Below, piece after piece: positions 1 through 9,557 of a DNA stretch of 64,000 bases. The stretch is from NCBI GenBank assembly GCA_029881255.1, contig JAOUMY010000003.1, positions 182,732 through 246,731 of the forward strand, in the 5' to 3' direction. The position numbers were made by a program, and so were the translations under genes. This DNA is from Gammaproteobacteria bacterium. Lineage in GTDB: Bacteria > Pseudomonadota > Gammaproteobacteria > S012-40. Positions within the stretch are counted from its first letter, which is position 1. Each line of letters begins with the position of its first letter. Below the pieces are notes generated by a model, which saw nothing but the letters and a program-made list of their open reading frames with translations, ran no database searches and was not told where the DNA came from.

Positions 1-212
1 GGTGAATCTGCACGATTCCCCCGGTTTTTTTCGTTTTTCTGCCGCGATAGCACCGCGAAAGAATTGCGACATGCTATAGGTATGGCTAGAATACTTGGCT
101 CCTCTTGACGAGGATAAATCGGCAGTTCGTAACAGGCGTTTCTATATTTAAGGGTCCGATTTAAATCCCGACCTGGATTCTGTAAGAAATGTTTTAAGGC
201 AAATTATTCTGG

Positions 213-241
213 AAAGCGGTCTCCGCGAGGCCGCTTTTCTC
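213..241 (+). terminator. Hairpin with T-tract upstream of argD
   Basis: An 11-bp stem (AAAGCGGTCTC paired with GAGGCCGCTTT, one G-U pair) closes on a CGC loop and is followed by TTTTCT. This is a good intrinsic terminator on the plus strand. It lies 23 bases before the argD start, so it either ends a transcript from beyond the left edge or acts as an attenuator in an argD leader. Bases 1-212 hold no gene I can recognise. Confidence 0.6.
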
Positions 242-263
242 ATTTTGGCGAACGAGAACAGCG

Positions 264-1448
264 ATGTCAGATACGATTATGAAAACCTACAACCGGATTC
301 CTCTCAGCTTTACCCGCGGAGAAGGTGCTTATCTATTCGACGCAGACGGTCGGCAGTTTCTGGATGCGGTGAGCGGAGTTGCCGTGTGCTGCTTGGGTCA
401 TGCGCATCCTGCAGTGTCCAAGGCTATTTGTGAGCAAGCCAATACGCTTGTGCACACTTCCAACCTTTTCCAGATCCCTTTACAACAACAGCTTGCTGAT
501 CGATTAACAAAGCTTGCCGGCATGGATAAAATTTTCTTCGGCAACTCTGGGGCCGAAGCTAATGAAGCGGCGATCAAGATCGCGCGCTTATACGGAAACA
601 AACAAGGCATAAAAAACCCTGCCATCATTGTTACCGAGAGCAGTTTTCATGGCCGCACCCTGGCGACATTATCCGCCACCGGCAACCGCAAGGTGCAAGC
701 CGGGTTTGAGCCGCTGGTACAAGGATTTTTGCGCGTTCCATACAACGATCTTGAGGCGATACGTCGTGTTGCCGAACACAATAATCAAGTGGTCGCGATA
801 CTCGTCGAACCGATACAAGGCGAAGGCGGAGTGAACATCCCTGATGCCAATTACCTGGATGGGATCCGCGAGATCTGCGATCAGCATAATTGGCTAATGA
901 TGCTTGATGAAATTCAAACCGGCATGGGTCGTACCGGTAAATGGTTTGGCTACCAACACGGTAAATCCACGCCTGATGTCATCACCCTGGCAAAGGCTCT
1001 AGGCAATGGCGTACCGATAGGCGCCTGTCTTGCGCGTGGCCCAGCTGCCGACGTGCTCGGCCCGGGCAATCACGGCTCAACCTTTGGTGGCAACCCGCTC
1101 GCCTGTGCAGCCGCGCTCGCAGTGGTTGAAACCCTGGAGAAGGAAAAACTGATTCAGGCCTCGGCTACTACAGGCGAGAAAATCCTTGCCGGTTTCAGGA
1201 AGGCACTCGAAGGGGTGGAAGGGGTAGTCAACATTCGTGGCAAAGGAATGATATTGGGTATAGAACTCGATCGTCCCTGCGCAGAGATGGTACAGCGCTG
1301 TATTGAAAATTCCGTACTGGTTAATGTGACTTCGGAAAAAGTCGTACGCTTGCTGCCCCCATTAAATCTTTCCAGCGCACAGGCGGACACCTTGGTAAAA
1401 ACCGTCAGCGATACAATAAAAACATTTCTGCAGGAGAGTAGCGTATGA
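264..1448 (+). CDS. argD: Acetylornithine aminotransferase ArgD
   Basis: Cytoplasmic class III PLP aminotransferase that makes N-acetylornithine from N-acetylglutamate semialdehyde in arginine synthesis; family members often also act on succinyl-diaminopimelate. The 394 residues match the usual length. Visible landmarks are [13 protein letters not shown] near residue 91 (cofactor phosphate binding), [13 protein letters not shown] near 129, [14 protein letters not shown] near 212 with the cofactor-site Asp, and [15 protein letters not shown] with the Schiff-base lysine at about residue 244. Its TGA overlaps the argF ATG in ATGA, so the two are translationally coupled. A terminator-like hairpin lies just upstream. 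Confidence 0.95.
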   Translation: MSDTIMKTYNRIPLSFTRGEGAYLFDADGRQFLDAVSGVAVCCLGHAHPAVSKAICEQANTLVHTSNLFQIPLQQQLADRLTKLAGMDKIFFGNSGAEANEAAIKIARLYGNKQGIKNPAIIVTESSFHGRTLATLSATGNRKVQAGFEPLVQGFLRVPYNDLEAIRRVAEHNNQVVAILVEPIQGEGGVNIPDANYLDGIREICDQHNWLMMLDEIQTGMGRTGKWFGYQHGKSTPDVITLAKALGNGVPIGACLARGPAADVLGPGNHGSTFGGNPLACAAALAVVETLEKEKLIQASATTGEKILAGFRKALEGVEGVVNIRGKGMILGIELDRPCAEMVQRCIENSVLVNVTSEKVVRLLPPLNLSSAQADTLVKTVSDTIKTFLQESSV

Positions 1449-2362
1449 CTACGCCACGTCACTTTCTGACTCTGCGCGACTTGAGCGCAGAAGAGCATCA
1501 ATACCTGATACGACGTGCAATTGAACTCAAACGCATGCACAAGGCCGGTGAAAGCTATGAGCCGTTGAAAAACAAAGTGCTTGGCATGGTGTTCGAAAAA
1601 TCATCGACCCGTACCCGGGTTTCTTTCGAAACCGGCATGATACATTTTGGCGGCCAGGCAATTTTTCTTTCGCCACGCGATACACAGCTGGGACGCGGAG
1701 AACCCATTGAAGATTCAGCCCGCGTATTATCACGCATGGTCGATATCGTCATGATACGCACCTTCGAGCATCACAAGCTGGAGAAATTCGCACGCTTTGC
1801 CTCCGTACCTGTTATCAATGCACTGACAGATCAGTTTCACCCCTGCCAGTTGTTAGCAGACATGCAAACCTATTTCGAGCACCGTGGCGATATCAAGGGC
1901 AAGACAGTTACCTGGATAGGCGATGGCAATAATATGTGTCACTCCTATATCAATGCCGCCGTGATGTACGACTTTAATCTTCGGATTGCGACGCCGAAAG
2001 CCTTTACCCCAGACCCGGAAATCGTAGCGTTCGGCGGCAAGCGCATCACTGTTTGCAAAACGCCACTGGAAGCTGCCAAAGGCTCCGATCTGATCAGCAC
2101 TGATGTGTGGGCCAGCATGGGACAGGAAGATCAGCAGGCTGAACGTGCGCTGCAATTTCATGACTACCAGGTCAATGATGAAATCATGGCCGCCGCAAAT
2201 AAGGATGCCGTATTCATGCATTGTTTACCCGCCCACCGCGGTGAAGAAGTGACAGCCGATGTTATAGACGGACCACAAAGCGTGGTCTGGGATGAGGCTG
2301 AAAACCGTCTCCACTCGCAAAAGGCTTTGCTTGAATTTCTCATGATCGGGCGCATGGATTAA
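1445..2362 (+). CDS. argF: Ornithine carbamoyltransferase ArgF
   Basis: Transfers the carbamoyl group of carbamoyl phosphate to ornithine to form citrulline, the step after ornithine in arginine synthesis. The 305 residues are the standard length. The carbamoyl-phosphate loop [10 protein letters not shown] lies near residue 53, the [12 protein letters not shown] motif near 132, and the ornithine/catalytic [11 protein letters not shown] motif near 258. The start overlaps the argD stop by four bases. A 72-base gap without a convincing terminator separates it from the ABC ATPase gene, so read-through is possible. Confidence 0.96.
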   Translation: MTTPRHFLTLRDLSAEEHQYLIRRAIELKRMHKAGESYEPLKNKVLGMVFEKSSTRTRVSFETGMIHFGGQAIFLSPRDTQLGRGEPIEDSARVLSRMVDIVMIRTFEHHKLEKFARFASVPVINALTDQFHPCQLLADMQTYFEHRGDIKGKTVTWIGDGNNMCHSYINAAVMYDFNLRIATPKAFTPDPEIVAFGGKRITVCKTPLEAAKGSDLISTDVWASMGQEDQQAERALQFHDYQVNDEIMAAANKDAVFMHCLPAHRGEEVTADVIDGPQSVVWDEAENRLHSQKALLEFLMIGRMD

Positions 2363-2434
2363 TCTGCATAACTGTACCGAAAAACATTCGTTGTTTTTTC
2401 ATCCGTGAACAATTAAACATTGATGCTGTAACCC

Positions 2435-3478
2435 ATGAGCCACATCCTTGAACTGGAAAACGTTACCTGCGCTTACGGCGAATCTGCAGTCGTCAAGGAT
2501 CTTTGCCTGCGCATACGGGAAGGATGTTTTACTTGTTTGTTAGGACCAAGCGGCTGCGGCAAGAGCACTATCTTAAGGGCAATCGCGGGGCTTGAACCCG
2601 TGCAATCCGGACAAATAACGATGGATGGAAAATTAGTGTCCTCCACGCAAAAAATGATGCCTCCGGAAAAACGCCAGTTGGGCATGGTGTTTCAGGACTA
2701 TGCCTTGTTTCCCCATATGAGCGTAACGGAAAATATCTGCTTCGGAATACGTAAACTCGACAGCCAAAAACAACGTAGAATTTCCAGCGAATTACTGGAA
2801 TTGGTTGGCCTGGAACCCTATGCCAAACGCTATCCCCATGAGCTCTCGGGGGGACAGCAGCAACGCGTGGCACTTGCGCGCGCATTGGCGACTGAGCCCC
2901 GCATCATACTCCTGGACGAACCTTTCTCTAACCTCGATGTTGAATTGCGCGAGCGCCTCAGTCTGGAAGTACGCGAGATACTCAAGACCAGAGAGATCAC
3001 CGGCGTACTGGTGACACATGATCAGGCAGAAGCGTTCGCCGTTTCTGACATGGTTGCTGTTTTACGCGATGGCGAATTGCAGCAATGGGATACCTCGTAC
3101 AATCTTTACCATGACCCCTGTAACCGTTTTGTCGCTAATTTCATTGGTCAGGGCGTTTTTCTACCTGGTGAGTTAATCAACCCGAATTGCGTAAAGACAG
3201 AGATTGGTGAAATACGCGGTGATCGCGCCTATGATTGGCCGATTGGAACACGTGTTGATGTGTTGATCCGGCCCGATGACATTAAGCCAAAAAAAGATAG
3301 CCTATTGCGCACCAGCATTATAGAACGCAGCTTCAAAGGCTCTGAGATTCTCTACACCTTGAAATTGACCAGCGGACACCAATTATTATCGGCTTTTCCC
3401 AGCCATTGTGATTTACAGATCGGCGAGCAAGTCGGCATTGAACTCGACTTACATCATTTAATTGCATTCAAGCAATAA
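2435..3478 (+). CDS. ABC transporter ATP-binding protein, Fe3+/polyamine (FbpC/PotA) type
   Basis: Nucleotide-binding subunit of an ABC importer, 347 residues. In order: Walker A GPSGCGKST near residue 37, Q-loop MVFQDYALFPHM near 85, signature LSGGQQQRVALARAL near 135, Walker B ILLDEPFSNLD near 157, H-loop VTHDQAEAFAVSDM near 191. About 110 C-terminal residues fit the TOBE-type domain of the FbpC/PotA/CysA group. No permease or binding protein is adjacent, so the substrate cannot be read from context; iron(III), spermidine/putrescine and sulfate are family options. A strong hairpin follows its stop. Confidence 0.85.
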   Translation: MSHILELENVTCAYGESAVVKDLCLRIREGCFTCLLGPSGCGKSTILRAIAGLEPVQSGQITMDGKLVSSTQKMMPPEKRQLGMVFQDYALFPHMSVTENICFGIRKLDSQKQRRISSELLELVGLEPYAKRYPHELSGGQQQRVALARALATEPRIILLDEPFSNLDVELRERLSLEVREILKTREITGVLVTHDQAEAFAVSDMVAVLRDGELQQWDTSYNLYHDPCNRFVANFIGQGVFLPGELINPNCVKTEIGEIRGDRAYDWPIGTRVDVLIRPDDIKPKKDSLLRTSIIERSFKGSEILYTLKLTSGHQLLSAFPSHCDLQIGEQVGIELDLHHLIAFKQ

Positions 3479-3503
3479 AAAAGCACTCCGAAGAGTGCTT
3501 TTC
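3476..3503. terminator. Bidirectional intrinsic terminator
   Basis: AAGCACTC and GAGTGCTT form an 8-bp stem with a CGAA loop. A-rich sequence on the left and TTTTC on the right let it work on both strands. It sits between the convergent ABC ATPase and PEP-CTERM genes. Confidence 0.8.
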
Positions 3504-3527
3504 ATAAAGATATGGCGTCAGTTAAAA

Positions 3528-4469
3528 CTATTTACGTCTACGAGTGTATCCCAGTCCCAACAAACCAATAGCCATTAGCGCCAAAGGTGCGGGTGCCGGC
3601 ACTCCATTGGGAGGTGTACTTCCACCGGGTTCACAGATCACGATCTTCTTGTAACACCCACCGGAATTCTTGTCGTAATAGCTTCCGCCAGCATGTGTGA
3701 AGCGCAAATAGTCCTTATTGCCATCGTCATATGAGCCGGAAGACTCGGCGCCAGCCATAACCAGCCAGTATTTCGAAGCCACATAGTCGTCCACACCATC
3801 GTTATTTTTGTCAGAAACAAATCGCTTGGTGTACTCAGTTTCGCCATAGCTATTGGTTTTAGTGCTGGAACCATTCTTTCCGTCATAAACCTTATAAGCT
3901 TCCCATTCAGACGAAGCCAACAGATCAGAATACTTCTTGCCTTTCAGATGATCGTCTATCGTCTTGCCGTTTGACTCCCAATCCGAGTCATCACCAACAT
4001 AGGCGAAAACAGTAAAGTCAGTATCAGAACGATATTTACGGGTAAAGCTTATCTCTTCCAGGACTACACACTTATCGCCATAGTCATACAGTACAGATTC
4101 AAAATGCCCACCATCGTTATCGACATAGTTGTGGAAGTCGGTCTCGCCGGCGTCTTTGGAACCGTATCCGCCTTTATCGTAGTATGCATCGTGCTTTTCA
4201 AACGATTTATCCCACTTGGAATCCGACCATGAAGACACCTTCACTTTCTTGCTTCTGTCACCGTCGTCGTAGCTATAGTTCCAGTCGCCGTAGTCGTCAC
4301 GTCCGTCACGATCATAGTCGCCACAATTGGAATAACAGCTATCATCGTTGCCGCTACTCCAGGAATAACTGCCTCCGCTATATGACATCCCGGCAAAAGA
4401 TGTCGCGCTTGCCAGACATATCACTAGCCCGAGTGATACAGCTGAGAGGGTCTTGATTGGGTTCATCAT
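3528..4469 (-). CDS. PEP-CTERM sorting domain protein
   Basis: Secreted surface protein of 313 residues, the only clear exosortase substrate in the window. An N-terminal signal peptide (MNPIKTLSAVSLGLVICLAS..., cleavage near SFA-GM) is followed by a Tyr/Ser/Asp/Gly-rich body. The C-terminal 25 residues have the tripartite sorting signal: VPAPAP in place of canonical PEP, a hydrophobic helix and a TRRRK tail. The PAP form of the motif occurs in this family. Two Asp-rich stretches (DYDRDGRDDYGD near residue 52, DKNNDGVDDY near 220) resemble Ca2+-binding type-3/dockerin-like loops, an inference. It lies beside prsT, the TPR gene typical of this system, and a sigma-54-like element is about 43 bases upstream. 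Confidence 0.9.
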   Translation of the reverse strand: MMNPIKTLSAVSLGLVICLASATSFAGMSYSGGSYSWSSGNDDSCYSNCGDYDRDGRDDYGDWNYSYDDGDRSKKVKVSSWSDSKWDKSFEKHDAYYDKGGYGSKDAGETDFHNYVDNDGGHFESVLYDYGDKCVVLEEISFTRKYRSDTDFTVFAYVGDDSDWESNGKTIDDHLKGKKYSDLLASSEWEAYKVYDGKNGSSTKTNSYGETEYTKRFVSDKNNDGVDDYVASKYWLVMAGAESSGSYDDGNKDYLRFTHAGGSYYDKNSGGCYKKIVICEPGGSTPPNGVPAPAPLALMAIGLLGLGYTRRRK

Positions 4470-4511
4470 TTTAATTGTCCCTGAGAAAAATTAGTTTCTA
4501 CAGAACTAAAA

Positions 4512-4528
4512 TACAATTAACATGCCAA
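4512..4528 (-). promoter_or_regulatory. Putative sigma-54 promoter of the PEP-CTERM gene
   Basis: Read on the minus strand the sequence is TTGGCATGTTAATTGTA. It matches TGGCAYG-N4-TTGYW with the required ten bases between GG (-24) and the -12 element, which is GT rather than GC. It ends about 43 bases before the start codon. PEP-CTERM genes in XrtA organisms are known targets of RpoN with PrsK/PrsR. Confidence is limited because this is one site read by eye. Confidence 0.55.
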
Positions 4529-4599
4529 GCGTGTTTTTTCATAATTTTCATATTGTTAAAATTCCTTTTAACAGTAATTGTAAACATCTTCGACAAGCA

Positions 4600-7440
4600 T
4601 CAAGGCTGCAACCGATGCAGCATTTTTTCCGCATCCTTACGTTGAGGGAATTTAACACTCTTTTCTAGAATGTTTCTTAACTGAGACACTGCTTCGTCTT
4701 TCCTACCCATTTTTTCAAGGGCAACAGCGATATGAAACCCGACCTCCGGGTTCGCAGAGGCGCGGGCATGGGCGTTACGCAAAAAGCGCAATCCCTCCTC
4801 AGCACTTCCTGAACTCACCAGAATCCAGCCCAGAGTGTCATTAAAGTCAGGTCGATCAGGTTCCTGCTCATGCGCCCTTCTCGCTAACTCAAGAGCACGT
4901 ATATCTTTGTTTATAAGATAAATATTGGCCAGATTATTAAGTGACTGCGCATGCTTGGGGTTGCGCTTTATAATCGCCTCATAATGCTCCGCTGCGCTAT
5001 CTAATTCGTTGATTGACAACAGTTCCTGCGCTAACGCAGCTCTTATCTGAATACTGTCTGGATGCGTCTTTATCCAGGCCTCTAACACACGCCTCGCCTC
5101 GTCGTTATTCTTCTCGTTTTTATAGGCGCCAAACAGCTTCAAGGTCAGCGCTTCGCTTGGCTGGACCTCGAGGGCCTTATTGTATGACTTGCGTGCAGAT
5201 GTAAACTTTCCCGACGCCGTGTACCAGTCTCCACGTAGGCGGTGATATTGAGCCTGATCCTGAGATTGTCGTAGTGTTTCGATCAGCTTTTCCGCCTCTT
5301 CCAGCTTATCCAGTGAAATCAGACTCTCGACCAAAACCACACGCGCAGGCTCAAAGTTCTCGTCACCTTCGATCGCCTTGCGCAAAGACCAGATACCACC
5401 ATCCACGTCCCCGGCTTCGTACTGCAGTCGCGCAAGTCGAAATAGTAGTCGTGTGTCATATGAGGCCAACTTGGCTATATCACGATAAACACTACGAGCC
5501 CGATCGGGCTTGCCACTAAAATTGTATGCATTACCTAACAATTCCATCATTTTTATGCTTTCAGGAAATGCCACGCTGCCTTCGCTCGCTATCGCTAAAG
5601 CCTTTTCAAAATTTCGGTTACTGAGATAGGTTTCGATCAAATGGGTTAGGGCTGAGATGTTTGCTTTGTCCTCATCATAGGCCTTCTCAGCAAGCCTGAT
5701 TGACTCGTTTGCTTCGCCGCGCTTTCTTGCCAACTGACTTTTCGCAATATAAACCGTGGCCATATTGCGATTTTGTTTTTCGAGCTCGTTGAGTATGGCA
5801 CCTGCCTCATCCAGCTTATCCTGCATAGCTGAAATTTTTGCCAGATTCATTTGCGCTGGGAAAAATGATTCATCAGATGACAATATATGCCGTAGTTGCT
5901 TTTCCGCTTCTCCAAGTTTCCCATTCTCTATCAGGGCGACAGCAAGCATGTTTCGCGCAATCAAATTCTCTGATTGTATGGCAACTAGCTTACGTCCGAT
6001 TACCTCCGCATCTTCCATCTTGCCTTCTCTAAAATACAAAGAAAGCAGCATAAATCCCGCCCTCGGATCCTTGGCCTTTTCAAAAAGAAGATTAAAATCC
6101 TGTCGCGCATCGTCTTCACGACCAAAATTCAAATCATTGATTGCCCGCTGTAAACGCGCTGTCGTCCCACCATGTCTTTTTACTGCAAGGCTCAGAATCT
6201 CATCCGCCTTTGCATATAAGTGAATATTCGCGTAGGCGGTGCCAAGCAAAGTGAGCAACTCATAGTCATTGGGATTCTTCAGTCGCGCAGTCTCAAGCAC
6301 CTCGACAGCGTCTCTGTCCAATTGCTGGGCCATGAGTACACGCCCGAAAAGCTTCTGAGCCTGCGATACACCGGGATACAGGCGTACATAAATAGAAAGA
6401 TAGTCGTGGGCTTTTTCATATTGTTCGATATCTAACGCCGTCATCGCGGCCAGCATGAGCAATGTAGAGTTACGTTGAAGATTCTTGATATCGATAGGTT
6501 CCAGGAAGGCATAAACACTCGTCAACACCTCCTGTGCTTCCTTCTTTTTTCCCGTTTTCTTCAAAAACGAATAATTTAGATACATACCGCGAGGGTCGCG
6601 AGGAAATTCTTTTTTTAACACCGCTAGATCTTTTTCCACCAGTTCATTCATTCCCAATTCCAGGTTCAAACTGGCACGACCAAGTAAGGCGTTTATGTTT
6701 TCCGGTGAAGCTACAACAGACTTGTCATAATACTCAGCGGCTTTTTGCAGACTACCTTGCGCATAGCGAATTTTTGCCATCAGTTCCCATGCACGAGACG
6801 AGTTTGAGTCAAAATCCAACGCGCGCGAGACCTGGGTTTCAGCCTCACCTAATCGTTCTTCACTAATCATCACCTGAGCCAAACCAAGATATGCTTTTGC
6901 CGAATCTTGTTTGGTGGATTGCGCCTGCTCAAATTCTGCCCGCGCCTTTTTCAAATCATTCAGTTTTATATAGGTATCCCCACGACGAACCAATAGCTCG
7001 TATTGCACATCTTTGCTAACACTTTTTGTGGAGACTAAGTCAACGACTTCCTGGTATTTGTTCTGTATGAATAATGCATCTGCGAGAGGTACCAATACCA
7101 GCGCGTGATCGGCTCCCATACGCATAGCGCGACTCAACTCCTTTTCTGCGCCAGCTGCATCCCCCCCCTCAAGCAAGACTTTTCCAAGCAAGACATGCGC
7201 GACGAGATAATCTCCATCTTGCTGTATCGCATTTTTGAGATGAATCAACGCTTCCTTGAGATCGCCTTTTTCGTAGGCCTGTAAACCTTTTTCATATTGT
7301 TGCGGCGCCAGGTCTTTCTCTGCCAAAACGGTGACCGGGTGAAAGATCATTAAGGAAAAAAAGCAGAAAAAGGCTATTTTAATTACCTGATTTTCAGCTA
7401 CCGATTTATTACAGAGAAAGAATTGAAAAAGTTTTGACAT
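4600..7440 (-). CDS. prsT: PEP-CTERM system TPR-repeat protein PrsT
   Basis: Large tetratricopeptide-repeat protein of 946 residues, close to the family's usual length. A hydrophobic segment near residues 20-40 (IAFFCFFSLMIFHPVTVLA) acts as signal peptide or anchor. From YEKGLQAYEKGDLKEALIHL near residue 49 onward there are about twenty TPR-like helical pairs, with clear repeats such as KAYLGLAQVMISEERLGEAE and SLNNLANIYLINKDIRALEL. PrsT is a marker of exosortase/PEP-CTERM genomes and is thought to be a periplasmic or envelope assembly scaffold. Many relatives are called lipoproteins; a cysteine with a good lipobox is not obvious here. It is transcribed towards the PEP-CTERM gene with 130 bases between them. 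Confidence 0.85.
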   Translation of the reverse strand: MSKLFQFFLCNKSVAENQVIKIAFFCFFSLMIFHPVTVLAEKDLAPQQYEKGLQAYEKGDLKEALIHLKNAIQQDGDYLVAHVLLGKVLLEGGDAAGAEKELSRAMRMGADHALVLVPLADALFIQNKYQEVVDLVSTKSVSKDVQYELLVRRGDTYIKLNDLKKARAEFEQAQSTKQDSAKAYLGLAQVMISEERLGEAETQVSRALDFDSNSSRAWELMAKIRYAQGSLQKAAEYYDKSVVASPENINALLGRASLNLELGMNELVEKDLAVLKKEFPRDPRGMYLNYSFLKKTGKKKEAQEVLTSVYAFLEPIDIKNLQRNSTLLMLAAMTALDIEQYEKAHDYLSIYVRLYPGVSQAQKLFGRVLMAQQLDRDAVEVLETARLKNPNDYELLTLLGTAYANIHLYAKADEILSLAVKRHGGTTARLQRAINDLNFGREDDARQDFNLLFEKAKDPRAGFMLLSLYFREGKMEDAEVIGRKLVAIQSENLIARNMLAVALIENGKLGEAEKQLRHILSSDESFFPAQMNLAKISAMQDKLDEAGAILNELEKQNRNMATVYIAKSQLARKRGEANESIRLAEKAYDEDKANISALTHLIETYLSNRNFEKALAIASEGSVAFPESIKMMELLGNAYNFSGKPDRARSVYRDIAKLASYDTRLLFRLARLQYEAGDVDGGIWSLRKAIEGDENFEPARVVLVESLISLDKLEEAEKLIETLRQSQDQAQYHRLRGDWYTASGKFTSARKSYNKALEVQPSEALTLKLFGAYKNEKNNDEARRVLEAWIKTHPDSIQIRAALAQELLSINELDSAAEHYEAIIKRNPKHAQSLNNLANIYLINKDIRALELARRAHEQEPDRPDFNDTLGWILVSSGSAEEGLRFLRNAHARASANPEVGFHIAVALEKMGRKDEAVSQLRNILEKSVKFPQRKDAEKMLHRLQP

Positions 7441-7908
7441 TCGTTAAATCAGTCCAGGAAGTTTTAAGAAAATTATGAATGCTAAATTGCTCATCGCCTA
7501 CTTAAATCACAAATGCTAAACAATCGACCCAGCAGGCGAATCCCACAAATAATAGCAGTCTTCGAGACACGACAGTATGACACAAACGTATTAATGTGCT
7601 CTTAACGTTTAAGCCTTAGGACATGTTTCAAACCGCAGTATTTCTAACAAAAACACAATCAAGATTTACATTGGCAAATATTGGCCCGCTTTCTGCGTCC
7701 GCCGCTCTTGCTCCAGAAATAGTCACGAACCACTTGTTCCGCTTTTAGTGTGCGCCAAGTCTCGACGTAAGTTTGGGGAGGAGCACAAAACCAATAATAT
7801 GGGGTACAAAAAAGGCTGCGTAAGACGTTATGCAAAACGAGTATGCCTTCATTCCAGGGCATAGAGCATATCCAACAGACATTAGTGCTAACGATTACGA
7901 GAGAATAT
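7441..7908. other. Intergenic region between divergent prsT and subtilisin genes
   Basis: This 468-base gap separates two divergent genes and must hold both promoters. A sigma-54-like element at 7682-7697 points towards the protease. A strong Shine-Dalgarno-like run GGGGAGGAG at 7775-7783 has no start codon at normal distance; the first ATG (7799) opens only a 21-codon frame. No stable hairpin or convincing small gene was seen. Confidence 0.5.
7682..7697 (+). promoter_or_regulatory. Possible sigma-54 element upstream of the S8 protease
   Basis: TGGCCCGCTTTCTGCG matches TGGC-N-C-G-N4-N-TGC with ten bases between GG and GC. The distance to the protease start is about 210 bases, long for a leader, so it may be chance or the transcript may have a long 5' UTR. 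Confidence 0.35.
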
Positions 7909-9489
7909 ATGTACAAACAAATTCCATTACTCAGCAAAGCAAAAACCGTCCTCAACCCACATTACTCAACAAAGATACTGTTAGCCTTCGCACTACCTGC
8001 TTTAATGGCGACTCCGACCTACTCAATCGCTCAGAGCGACTGGGCCGTCGGTGAGATCCTGGTAAAAGGTAATCCAGGCATTAGTGACGAAACGCTTGCG
8101 TTGATTCTTCAAAAAGCCGGCGCTGCTGCTCTAGAGAAATTGCCGTTTATTGGCGTACACCGGGTAAATGTCCCTGCGAATAAAGAAGAGGTATTCGCGA
8201 ATGCCGTATCTAACATTCCTGGGATCGCCTACGCAGAACTGAACAGACTTTTACCTTTAGCAGAATTCATCCCCGACGACCCCAAGTTTAGCGTTCAGTG
8301 GCATCACCAGCATGTTCATACACCTTTCGCATGGGACATAGCGACAGGTAGTAATGTCGTAGTCGCCGTTCTTGATACCGGCGTACAGGTCGATCACCCC
8401 GACCTCGCAGGTAATTTGCTCAGTGGCTTTAATACCGCTGATGACAGCACGAACACCATTGACGTCGTTGGTCACGGTACCAAGGTAGCTGGCGTCATTG
8501 GGGCAATCGCGGGAAATAGTATTGGCGTTGTAGGTATGGCGTTTAACGCCAGCATACTGCCTGTACGCGTCACAAATGACTCGACCGGAAACGCCTATCT
8601 TAGCGATATAGCTCAAGGCATCGCCTGGGCAGCAAACAACGGCGCCAAAGTCATCAACATCAGTTATGGCGTATCCGGCAGCAAAACGGTTGACGATGCC
8701 GCCCTCGCTTTTCGCGATTTAGGAGGTGTTGTCTTCGTGTCAGCAGGAAATAGCGGCACTGATCTAGGCTATAGCGACCAGCAAGGCCTAATTGCCGTTT
8801 CCGCCAGTGACAGTAACGACAATATTACCTCCTGGTCTAGCTTCGGAAATTATGTTGATCTCATAGCCCCTGGCTTAGGCATATGGACAACCGCAACCGG
8901 CGGAAGCTATGGAGCACCCTCAGGCACTTCCTTTTCCAGTCCAGTGGTAGCAGGTATTGCCGCCCTGTTAATATCTGTCAACCCTACTCTCACAGCCGCG
9001 CAGGTAGAACAAATTCTTGAAGACAGCGCGACAGATCTTGGTACGACAGGATGGGACAGCAGATACGGTCATGGCCTGGTAAACGCACAGGCCGCTGTTC
9101 AAGCCGCACTAAACATGGAAGGGCAAACCCCGACGCCAACTACTCCTACTCCCACCGAGCCACTTCCGGCGGATACAGAGTCACCACAAGTCAGCATTGT
9201 TTCCCCAGGTGATGGCATAGTTGTCAGTGGCACGGTCCAGATTGAAATACGCGCAAGCGACAACTTCGCAGTCAGCATGATTTCCTGCTATGTCGATAAC
9301 AACCTAATGGGAACTGCCGCTGACACCGAAAGCTTTACTTGCAATTGGAATACGCGAAAAGCCACAGCAGGCCTACACACACTTCGTGCAGTCGCCAGAG
9401 ACGCGGCAGGTAATGAGGGGGCAATCCAGATAAATGTCGAAACAAGCGATACCACTAGCTCTGGCAAAGGAAATGGACGAAAACGATAG
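7909..9489 (+). CDS. Secreted subtilisin-like (S8) serine protease with C-terminal Ig-like domain
   Basis: Extracellular or envelope endopeptidase, 526 residues from the ATG at 7909, chosen because ACGAGAG lies just upstream; an in-frame ATG at 7843 would add 22 residues before the signal peptide. The signal segment is ILLAFALPALMATPTYSIAQ. A short propeptide-like region follows, then the catalytic domain with Asp156 in AVLDTGVQVDHPDL, His189 in VVGHGTKVAGVIG, oxyanion Asn281 in SAGNSG and Ser341 in SGTSFSSPVVAGIAALL. A Thr/Pro linker (TPTPTTPTPTEP) leads to an Ig-like domain (SPQVSIVSPGDGIVVSGTV) with one Cys pair. It diverges from prsT, so a role in surface-protein turnover is plausible but inferred. 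Confidence 0.88.
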   Translation: MYKQIPLLSKAKTVLNPHYSTKILLAFALPALMATPTYSIAQSDWAVGEILVKGNPGISDETLALILQKAGAAALEKLPFIGVHRVNVPANKEEVFANAVSNIPGIAYAELNRLLPLAEFIPDDPKFSVQWHHQHVHTPFAWDIATGSNVVVAVLDTGVQVDHPDLAGNLLSGFNTADDSTNTIDVVGHGTKVAGVIGAIAGNSIGVVGMAFNASILPVRVTNDSTGNAYLSDIAQGIAWAANNGAKVINISYGVSGSKTVDDAALAFRDLGGVVFVSAGNSGTDLGYSDQQGLIAVSASDSNDNITSWSSFGNYVDLIAPGLGIWTTATGGSYGAPSGTSFSSPVVAGIAALLISVNPTLTAAQVEQILEDSATDLGTTGWDSRYGHGLVNAQAAVQAALNMEGQTPTPTTPTPTEPLPADTESPQVSIVSPGDGIVVSGTVQIEIRASDNFAVSMISCYVDNNLMGTAADTESFTCNWNTRKATAGLHTLRAVARDAAGNEGAIQINVETSDTTSSGKGNGRKR

Positions 9490-9500
9490 TAGTCTCTAAA

Positions 9501-9533
9501 AAAAAGCGGGCCTAGTAGGCCCGCCTTTTTCTT
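9501..9533. terminator. Intrinsic terminator between protease and cytochrome c genes
   Basis: GCGGGCC and GGCCCGC form a perfect 7-bp GC-rich stem with a TAGTA loop, flanked by A9 on the left and CTTTTTCTTT on the right. It can serve both convergent genes. Confidence 0.88.
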
Positions 9534-9557
9534 TATAACTCTCGACTTGGTGCTCGA

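Noticed and set aside
7799-7864. 21-codon basic frame after a GGGGAGGAG run
   Set aside because: The Shine-Dalgarno-like run is about 15 bases from the ATG, too far, and the frame is very short.
7659-7955. 98-residue minus-strand frame with hydrophobic start
   Set aside because: It lies in the prsT/protease promoter region, overlaps the protease start, has no good ribosome-binding site and no family pattern.
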